48,132 nt of DNA from an uncultured Paracoccaceae bacterium (GTDB lineage: Bacteria > Pseudomonadota > Alphaproteobacteria > Rhodobacterales > Rhodobacteraceae): assembly GCA_938092015.1 (NCBI GenBank), contig CALKOT010000097.1:1-48132 (forward strand). The letters run 5' to 3'. This document shows, piece by piece, positions 41,878 to 48,132 of the stretch (position 1 is the first letter of the stretch; each line of letters opens with the position of its first letter). The notes below the pieces were generated by a model. That model had not been told where the DNA came from. It was given only the letters and a program-made list of their open reading frames with translations, and ran no database searches. The position numbers were made by a program, and so were the translations under genes.

Positions 41878-43325
41878 ATGGCGAAAGATATTGACGGGGC
41901 CGCACCGATCCTTGTTGTGGACATGGACGGGACGCTTTTTCGCAACGACACGATGCACGAAGCTTTGGCGGCTCTGATTGCTGAGCGCCCTGTCGAATCG
42001 ATTAGCTTGGCGACGCGCTTAACCCGCAGAAAAGCCGCATGGAAAGCTGCACTTGCCGACAGAATGCTGGCTGATCCGGCCGAATTGCGCCTGCGGCCAG
42101 AGGTTATGGCCGAGATCGAAGCAGCCAGGGCGGCCGGACCAAAAGTTGCGCTCGTATCCGCTTCGGATCAGCGTCAGGTGGACAAAGTCGCGAATGCGCT
42201 AGGCGTCTTCGATGAAGCATTTGGCTCCGGCCAACTAGCGGAGAGCGGCAAAAACCTGTCTGGCCGGATCAAGGCGGATTTCCTGTCTGTACGGTTTGGT
42301 CGGGGTGGGTTCGACTACATCGGCGACAGCATGACGGATGCGCCTGTCTGGGCCGCAGCGCGGCAGGCCATCGTCGCCGGCCCTGACAAAGCAGCCCGCG
42401 CCGTCGCCATGTCCAAACCAGACGGGCGCACGCTGCAAGAGGAACGCGGGCCCAGTGGGGCCTTATTGAAAGCCATGCGTCCGCATCAATGGGCCAAAAA
42501 CACCCTGATTTTCATTCCCCTTCTGGCAAGCCAGCAATTTGACATGCTTGGCGGCGCCGTACTTGCGTTTGTCGCCTTCTGCTTGGTCGCCTCAAGCGTC
42601 TACCTGCTGTATGACTTGATGGATCTAAAGGCCGACCGCGCCCACCCGCGAAAACGACACAGGCCGATTGCATCCGCCGATGTATCGATAAAGCTGGCAG
42701 TGATTGCGTCTGCTGGCCTGTTCGCCGCAGGCGCTTTGATTGCAATCGTTGCGTCAAATGCAGGCTTCGTCGCAACGCTGATGGTCTATTTCGGCCTGAC
42801 GCTGGCCTATTCGCTGTCTCTGAAGCGGCGGATGATCGTCGATATCTGGGTTTTGGCGGGTCTTTACACAATCCGCATTTTCGCGGGCGGCGTTGCGTCA
42901 TCGGTCGCCCTGTCGCCATCGCTGCTGACTTTTGCAATGTTCCTGTTTCTCGGCCTCGCCGCAATCAAACGGCAGGCCGAACTGATCGACGGCGCAAACC
43001 GCAGCCAGTCGACGCTTAACGGCAGGGCGTATCTGCCGACGACATGCCTGTTATTCGAGGCATCTCGATCACCGCAGGGTATGCCTCGGTCCTTGTGTTC
43101 GCATTATACGTCAACAGTCTGGCGTCAGCGAAAATCTACCTGCAACCTGAGTTTCTATGGGGTGTCTGCCCGGTGCTGCTGTTCTGGTTTTCGCATATCG
43201 TAGTGATCACGCATCGCGGCGGCATGAATGACGACCCTGTCTTGTACGCACTGAAAGACCGGACCAGTCTTATATGCGGCGGCGTTGTTGCAGGGTTCTT
43301 CTTGCTTGCGACCTTCACCACCTGA
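41878..43325 (+). pseudogene. HAD-UbiA fused prenyltransferase-like protein, frameshifted
   Basis: The first 387 codons encode a HAD phosphatase-like domain (VVDMDGTLF, residues 13-21; GDSMTDAPVWAAA) joined to a UbiA prenyltransferase (MRPHQWAKNTLIFIPLL; YDLMDLKADRAHPRKRHRPI; LSLKRRMIVDIWVLAG). At about 43037 the frame shifts by one base: after GRAYLP the sense continues in another frame as DDMPVIRGISITAGYASV and goes on through two or three membrane helices to TGA at 43325. A lost C in CTGCC(C)GAC would explain it. HAD-UbiA proteins attach phosphoribose to decaprenyl phosphate in cell-envelope glycolipid pathways. The last quarter of the enzyme is lost unless the shift is corrected. Confidence 0.85.
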
Positions 43326-43336
43326 GAGGATTTTCA

Positions 43337-43690
43337 ATGTCTGGATGGCTGTTTCTGGGGATCGCCGTCATCGCCAACATCATCACCAATTTCAGCCTGC
43401 GCGCAGCAGTCAGGTCTTTAAATCTGACCAGCCCGTACAGCATCATTCTTGGCCTGATTCAGTCACCCGCCGCATGGATCGGCGGGGTTGGCGCGGTGAT
43501 GCTGCTGATTTCATTCATGGCGGCGATCTGCGTTCTGTCACTTTCGACCAGTTATGCAATCCTGACCGCGTTGGCGATTTGCCTGATCGCCATCATTGAA
43601 AGCGCTGTATTCGGTGAAACCGTTTCGGCGCAAAAGCTGGCAGGGCTGGGTCTGGCGATCACTGGCGTTGCTTTGGTTGCAACAAGTTGA
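43337..43690 (+). CDS. Small four-helix membrane protein (SMR/EamA-like)
   Basis: The 117-residue protein has four hydrophobic helices (about 3-25, 38-60, 65-85, 92-115), with STSYAILTALAICLIAIIES and GETVSAQKLAGLGLAITGV near the end, the pattern of the SMR/ArnE-F group. Between a prenyltransferase and a membrane glycosyltransferase the likely job is flipping a lipid-linked sugar rather than drug export (inference). AGAGGA precedes the ATG. The stop overlaps the next gene's TTG start (TTGA). Confidence 0.75.
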   Translation: MSGWLFLGIAVIANIITNFSLRAAVRSLNLTSPYSIILGLIQSPAAWIGGVGAVMLLISFMAAICVLSLSTSYAILTALAICLIAIIESAVFGETVSAQKLAGLGLAITGVALVATS

Positions 43691-45183
43691 ACGTCTATAG
43701 GCGCTCTGCATGGAGGGAAAGCGCCGCGTTCGGCGTGATCCTGTTTCTATTTCTCGCATATCTTTCAGACTATGATGGCTATGAGGGCGATGACATCAAC
43801 CTCGTCATGCCGATGCTGACCCTTGCAGAGGTGCATTCAGGCTGGATCTGGGCCTACAAATACGACTGACAGCCGCTTAGCTATATTTTTGGCGCCGGTC
43901 TCTACACCGTTTTTGGAACGCCTGCGGCGATCTTTGTCAGCAGCGCTGCAGCAATGGCTTTGGCCACGACCGTTATCTATCACCTGCTGCGCGCCACGGC
44001 TGGCGTTAACCCACTTCTTGCGCTTGCTCTGATCCTGACTGTTCCGGAAATCGTATTTACCGGCCTTTACTATAACTCATCGTCTGCGCCGATTGCCGCT
44101 ATCGCCTGGGCCGGCTTTTTGGTGTTGCGAAGCACTGCAGGACCATCGGTGTTGGCGGCCGGAGTGTTGATTGGTCTGGCGGCGCTGCTCAGGGTCGATT
44201 TCCTTATGGTCTCGCCGCTGTTGGCCGCTATCGCCTACGCAAATGGGGCTACATTGCTGCAAGTGACGAAGATGGCCGTTGCAGCAATTTTGGTTCTGGC
44301 GGCAGGCATCGTCGCTGGCATTCTGGATCCTATTGGCACCTGGGACGTTTACGTGTTCAGCACTGAACAGGCCGAAAGTAAGGCTGAACACCACGGATGG
44401 GACGACTTTCTCAAACATCGGGTGATTGCGGTCATATTCAGCCCCGCCGGCTGGGCGTTGTTGTTCCTTGGTAGCGCCTGTTGGGCATTCACAGCCGATC
44501 AACAGCAACGACGGCGCGGTCTGATCATTGCAATTGGTGCTGTGCCTATGGCGCTGCCGTTGTTCAACTTGTTGTCGGTCAAATACATGATGCCTGCGCT
44601 GATCCTCTGACCGCTGCCGGCCGCCTTGTTTTTGAAAGGAATTGAAAAGGCGGTCGGTCATCCCAAACTGGTCAGAGCATCGTTTATTGCCGGGACATCA
44701 CTGTTTCTGTTCGTCTCAGCAGACCCAATGAAGGCCCCCCCTTTTGTTCGTCTTGCGATTGGCGATAGCGTTTTAGTTGGCTCGCACGATGGTCCCAGAT
44801 CACACGGCGCATATCTGAACAGGTGGCTGGAAATTTCAAAAATTGAAGGCTATCGGCCGTCTGGCTACCAGGATGGCGCCAAAGAACTTGCCACGCGCAT
44901 TGAAGGTGCGCAGACGACCACCCTGGGGTTCATCGGTCATCCAAGTCATTTTCGGGAAGGGTCGTTCGCCTGGCGCGCGTTGTACATCCGACTGGCCTAT
45001 GCTGGGTACCGCCCTGAAGTGCCGGGCCGGGGCCATCTCATTCTTCAAACCCCCGGCGGTCCAGTGCATCTTTTTGCAGACGAAGCTGCGGCCAGCGCAG
45101 CCAATCTGGCTCTCGGTGATTGTCTGGTCCGACTTTTCACTGGTTGGCGGTTAGAATTGCTGAATGACCAATGCGTGCAGTGA
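43687..45183 (+). pseudogene. Polytopic membrane glycosyltransferase-like protein, two TGA stops
   Basis: The 498-codon frame encodes a multi-helix protein with the GT-C-like acidic loop DYDGYEGDDINLVMPML after the first helix, then WIWAYKYD-stop-QPLSYIFGAGLY, many hydrophobic helices and a soluble C-terminal part (IEGAQTTTLGFIGHP, FREGSFAWRALYIRLAYAG). TGA at 43867-43869 falls where a YDW motif is plausible, and TGA at 44608-44610 follows MMPALIL. Between and after both stops the frame stays open and hydrophobicity is sensible. It would transfer a sugar from a polyprenyl phosphate made by the upstream enzyme. It probably starts at TTG 43687 by coupling. Confidence 0.75.
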
Positions 45184-45200
45184 CATCTCATCGTCCGCGC

Positions 45201-45276
45201 TGGCAGGGGCTGGGGGACTCGAACCCACGACCCTCGGTTTTGGAGACCGATGCTCTACCAACTGAGCTAAACCCCT
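45201..45276 (-). tRNA. tRNA-Trp (CCA)
   Basis: A 76-nt cloverleaf on the minus strand: acceptor AGGGGTT/AGCCCCT, D arm GCTC/GAGC, anticodon stem TCGGT/ACCGA with loop CTCCAAA (anticodon CCA), T arm GTGGG/CCCCC, encoded CCA. The T stem has one T-C mismatch (positions 50-64). The D arm is regular, without the G24A change of the classic UGA suppressor. It is the only tRNA in the window that could bear on the TGA-interrupted genes. Confidence 0.95.
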
Positions 45277-45447
45277 AGCGCGTACATCGGGGATTTACGC
45301 AGAATCAGGGCAGGATGCAAGGCGCCCAGTTAGTGTTTTGAAGCGCAGGTTGGACAATGCGCGTCATCTTTCGTCATTGCGCCTGCGGCCACAGCAGGAT
45401 TTGGATATTTATGGGACAAAGATGATGACGGGTTGGGAGCGAACGAT

Positions 45448-46701
45448 ATGACGGTTTTGATAGCAGGCGGCGGGATTGCTGGATTGGCGCTGGGGCTGAC
45501 ATTGCATCAGATCGGCGTGCCATTTCGCGTCTATGAGGCCTCTGGCGAGATCCGCCCTTTAGGCGTCGGCATTAATCTTCAACCGAATGCTGTTAGAGAG
45601 CTGTTTGATCTGGGACTCGAAGCCGGCCTGGACGAAATTGGCGTTCGGACGCGGGAATATGGGTTCTATTCGAAGTTTGGCCACGAGATCTGGGTAGAAC
45701 CACGCGGCGCAGCGGCAGGTTACGACTGGCCGCAGTTTTCCGTGCATCGAGGCAAACTGCAGATGTTGCTCTACGAAACGCTGATAGCGCGGGCGGGCGC
45801 TGACAGTGTTGTCACCGGGGCAAGGGCTGCTGGCTTTGAAACCGGCGATCAAGCGCATCTTCAGCTTGAGAATGAAACGGTTGAGGGAGATTTGATTATT
45901 GCCTGCGACGGCATCAAATCGGCCATTCGCGCCCAAATGGTTCCCGGCGAAGGCGATCCGATCTGGAATGGCGCGGTGCTATGGCGGGCGATATCGCGCG
46001 CACCAGCCTTTCGCGGCGGCTCCTCGATGGCGTTGATCGGCCATGGAACCCAACGGGTCGTCGCCTATCCGATCTCTGAGCCGGACCCCGAAACAGGCCT
46101 GTGCGATATGAACTGGATTGCCGAAAAAGTATTTGATCCCACTGATGGGTGGAGCCGGGATGACTGGAACAAACCTGTCGATCCCGCCATCTTCGCAGAT
46201 GATTTCGCGGACTGGCGCTATGACTGGTTCGACAGCCCCACCCTGATCGACGGCGCAACCGAAGTTCTGGAATATCCGATGGTGGACCGAGAGCCGCTGG
46301 ATCAATGGACGCATGGCCGCGTCACCCTGCTCGGCGACGCCGCTCACGCCACCTACCCTGTCGGCTCAAACGGCGCGAGCCAGGCCGTGCTGGATGCGCG
46401 GGTTCTGGGCGCGACGTTCCTTGAACACGGGGTGGGGCCAGAGGCGCTGCAAGCCTACGAAGCGATCCGCCGCCCACCTTGCAACGCTGTCATGCGCGCC
46501 AACAGAGGCGAAGGGCCGGATGCCGTGATGCAATGGGTTGAGTATCGGTGTGGTGGTGAATTCGACAATATTGAAGACGTGATCCCGCTGGCCGAGCTTG
46601 CCGCACATGCTGACCGGTACAAGCAGCTTTCCGGCATGACTGTAGAGGCGGTGAACAACGCGCCGCCCCTTATTCGGGCGGGCGCAAAGATCAGCGCTTA
46701 G
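45448..46701 (+). CDS. FAD-dependent monooxygenase (aromatic hydroxylase type)
   Basis: The 417-residue flavoprotein starts with the Rossmann loop VLIAGGGIAGLALGLTLHQI and has the family's DG motif (IACDGIKSAIRAQMV) and the FAD ribityl motif RVTLLGDAAHATYPVGSNGA. It is related to UbiH/salicylate-hydroxylase-like proteins annotated as flavin-dependent oxidoreductases; the substrate is unknown. ATG 45448 has GGGAG eight bases upstream. The gene is monocistronic. Its 3' end overlaps the convergent lipoprotein frame by 11 bases. Confidence 0.9.
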   Translation: MTVLIAGGGIAGLALGLTLHQIGVPFRVYEASGEIRPLGVGINLQPNAVRELFDLGLEAGLDEIGVRTREYGFYSKFGHEIWVEPRGAAAGYDWPQFSVHRGKLQMLLYETLIARAGADSVVTGARAAGFETGDQAHLQLENETVEGDLIIACDGIKSAIRAQMVPGEGDPIWNGAVLWRAISRAPAFRGGSSMALIGHGTQRVVAYPISEPDPETGLCDMNWIAEKVFDPTDGWSRDDWNKPVDPAIFADDFADWRYDWFDSPTLIDGATEVLEYPMVDREPLDQWTHGRVTLLGDAAHATYPVGSNGASQAVLDARVLGATFLEHGVGPEALQAYEAIRRPPCNAVMRANRGEGPDAVMQWVEYRCGGEFDNIEDVIPLAELAAHADRYKQLSGMTVEAVNNAPPLIRAGAKISA

Positions 46702-46948
46702 CCGCGCTGAACGCCGCAAGATAGGCGCTGCGAGGGATGACCAGGTGCTTGCCGCACACTTCATCCAGCGCCTGCAGCCGCTTTTCACCGTCCTTGTATC
46801 GCTTACCGTCCTCAGCGCCCTGCTGTTCCTAGATGATCGTCTCACAATAGCTGCGGTTCCAGGACGGGGCGCCGTACCCCTCTGACTGGCCCTGATTACT
46901 GGCGCAGGCAGACAGAAAGAGGGCGGCGATGATGGTCGAATATTTCAT
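46691..46948 (-). pseudogene. Small lipoprotein, interrupted by TAG
   Basis: The 86-codon frame begins MKYSTIIAALFLSACASNQG with a lipoprotein signal and lipobox LSAC, continues to YCETII, meets TAG at 46829-46831, and then goes on in frame as EQQGAEDGKRYKDGEKRLQA to a basic end. CAG to TAG is one simple route. The mature protein would be a small periplasmic outer- or inner-membrane lipoprotein of unknown function. Confidence 0.7.
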
Positions 46949-47029
46949 GACCGCAGAGGTAGCGCGCTTAGACGCCACCTCAACCTTTTTCCTGCTTAGA
47001 GCGAAAGCCAATCATGCCGCTTCTGGTAT

Positions 47030-47059
47030 CGCCAATGATTTCAGCTGAAACCATTGGCG
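47030..47059. repeat. 30-bp near-perfect palindrome between the Sco1-type gene and the lipoprotein
   Basis: CGCCAATG-A-TTTCAG and CTGAAA-C-CATTGGCG form an inverted repeat of 30 bases with no spacer and one mismatched pair. It lies 28 bases after the Sco1-type stop on that strand. No T run follows, so it is either a terminator without a U tract or a binding site. Confidence 0.8.
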
Positions 47060-47086
47060 CGCTATCAAAGATGGCCAGCTTTCGCC

Positions 47087-47731
47087 TTAGCCTTCAGAGG
47101 CTGCATATTTCGCGATGATCTCTGCCCCGCGATCGGGCGACAGAGTAGGCGGAATAAACGTCAGGAACCCGCCCTCCCCGTCCATCAGATAGATGTGAGA
47201 ACCATGGGCGTAGATTGCGCCATATTCCGGATCATCAAACACATGCCTACGCTCAATCTGGAATAATTTGCGGGCGGCGGCGAGTTCCTCTTCGGTCCCT
47301 GTCAGGCCGACAAACCCCAGATGCCGCTCAGCTAGTTCTTTCGCCATTTCCTCTAGCGTGTCCCGCTCTGGATCGACCGTGATCAGGACAGGCTGCACGC
47401 CGATGCCAGCGGCCAAGGCGATATCGGCCATCTCCTCCATCCTTGGAAGAGCTACCTCACAAATCGCCTGGCATTTGGCCTAGCCGAAGAACACCAGCTG
47501 CAGTCTACCTTCAGGATCAGCCTCAGCCCGCTTGGCCCCGGTCTGATCCGTCAGTTCATACGCCCCGCCCAGCTTGATCGGAAACGGGGTGACCGCGCCG
47601 TCATCTTCCGGGTTCGGCTCAACCTTTGACTGCAAATGCGCCCGCGCCTCAGCCGCGTTCTTGTGCTTGACGCCGTCATGGGCTGCGACGGGGAGCGCTG
47701 AAAGCGCAAGGATCAGAGCGAAACGGATCAT
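47087..47731 (-). pseudogene. Sco1/SenC-type copper chaperone, interrupted by TAG
   Basis: The 215-codon frame starts MIRFALILALSALPVAA (signal peptide, GGAG upstream), then HDGVKHKNAAEA, GGAYELTDQTG and GRLQLVFFG. TAG at 47480-47482 falls exactly where the family has the tyrosine of FFGYxxC. The frame continues AKCQAICEVALPRMEEM with the copper-binding CxxxC, PVLITVDPERDTLEEM and the copper-ligand histidine of YAHGSHIYLMDGEGGF. The intact protein would deliver copper to cytochrome oxidase. It is four bases after the small upstream gene. Confidence 0.87.
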
Positions 47732-47735
47732 CTGA

Positions 47736-48020
47736 TCACTCCTCCAGATAGTACTCGACAAACGCCTTATCGATCTCCAGTCCCAGCCCCAAATAGCCGG
47801 TCTCAGCGATCTTGGCCTTCACGCGGGGGTCTTTGCGAAACCACGGGCCTTTGACCTTCTTCAGGTCGGGGTTAGCCTTGTTCCAGGCTTTCGTCCAACG
47901 GCTGGCCTTCTTCCATTTCTCAGCCCCCGTTTCGCGAATGAACTGAACCATGTAGAATTTCACCACAGTCTGTTCCTCATCGCCGACCATCAGTGTCCGT
48001 CGTCGTATAAAGTGGGGCAT
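47736..48020 (-). CDS. Small basic hypothetical protein upstream of the Sco1-type gene
   Basis: The 94-residue protein reads MPHFIRRRTLMVGDEEQTVV to an acidic end (FVEYYLEE). It is rich in K, W and R in the middle (KWKKASRWTKAWNKANPDLK) and has no signal or membrane segment. The start could also be the ATG at 47990 (MVGDEEQ). I do not recognise the family. It is coupled to the Sco1-type gene by a four-base gap, which suggests a role in respiratory-oxidase assembly, but this is only inference. Confidence 0.6.
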   Translation of the reverse strand: MPHFIRRRTLMVGDEEQTVVKFYMVQFIRETGAEKWKKASRWTKAWNKANPDLKKVKGPWFRKDPRVKAKIAETGYLGLGLEIDKAFVEYYLEE

Positions 48021-48066
48021 CAGAGCGTTTTGAGCATTGGAGGCTCTGGCTCGTTTGTATGCTTGA

Positions 48067-48132
48067 TTATGCTGCTTGTTTTTGATGTTGCAAGCGTCGC
48101 TGTCGGATTGTCAGTTTTTTGATTTTCTCCCT
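48067..48132 (-). CDS. C-terminal end of a very basic protein (partial)
   Basis: The last 21 codons before a TAA (48067-48069) read EKIKKLTIRQRRLQHQKQAA. The K/R/Q-rich tail could belong to a transposase or another nucleic-acid-binding protein; the window ends too soon to say. Between it and the next gene lies CAGAGC / GCTCTG inverted repetition (48021-48052). Confidence 0.35.
   Translation of the reverse strand, partial: REKIKKLTIRQRRLQHQKQAA

Overview
The window looks like chromosomal DNA of a marine-type alphaproteobacterium of the Rhodobacterales (Roseobacter group). This rests on recognition of gene order and families, not on a database search. The main pointers are a murA-DUF2948-hisD-UPF0262-phosphatase-infA-maf-RNase E/G-yacG operon, a VPLPA-CTERM protein, a fused HAD-UbiA protein, and a tRNA-Trp/secE/nusG/rplKAJL/rpoBC block. 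Coding density is high, the base composition is moderately GC-rich, and GTG/TTG starts are common.

Layout. 1-95: tail of a probable thiamine-diphosphate enzyme. 193-6747: tRNA-Phe and a tightly packed minus-strand housekeeping operon (peptidoglycan, histidine, translation initiation, RNA processing). 6918-9243: tRNA-Thr followed by a scrap heap of mobile DNA (IS481-type transposase tail, a relic of a cyclase/ATPase regulator) around an intact membrane-anchored SGNH protein. 9244-15732: an acyl-CoA carboxylase locus (alpha, beta, TIGR03084 protein) facing a TetR regulator with a clear operator, then an MmgE/PrpD gene with three palindromes upstream. 16192-17578: two broken exported-protein genes. 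17638-23842: a complete peptide-type ABC importer with a terminator after the operon and another after the binding-protein gene. 24139-26223: SRPBCC, DGPF/YCII and ECF42-type sigma genes, the last two broken. 26220-27028: OhrR-type MarR regulator with operators and a small divergent gene. 27294-29495: broken RTX gene, broken agmatine deiminase, intact cupin. 29676-41685: rpoC, rpoB, rplL, rplJ, rplA, rplK, nusG, secE, all intact, with RNA hairpins at the expected control points. 41878-45183: plus-strand envelope-lipid genes (HAD-UbiA, SMR-like, membrane glycosyltransferase) inserted between secE and tRNA-Trp, two of the three broken. 45448-48132: flavin monooxygenase, broken lipoprotein, broken Sco1-type copper chaperone, a small protein and the end of a basic protein.

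The most striking feature is the pattern of damage. I count eleven in-frame stops (five TGA, five TAG, one TAA) and three frameshifts, spread over ten otherwise well-preserved accessory genes, and none in the housekeeping genes. Conserved motifs continue in frame after each lesion. The simplest reading is very recent, ongoing pseudogenisation (or consensus errors). Genome-wide stop reassignment is rejected because rpoC and other core genes end in TGA. I did not find a convincing undescribed defence or mobile system.
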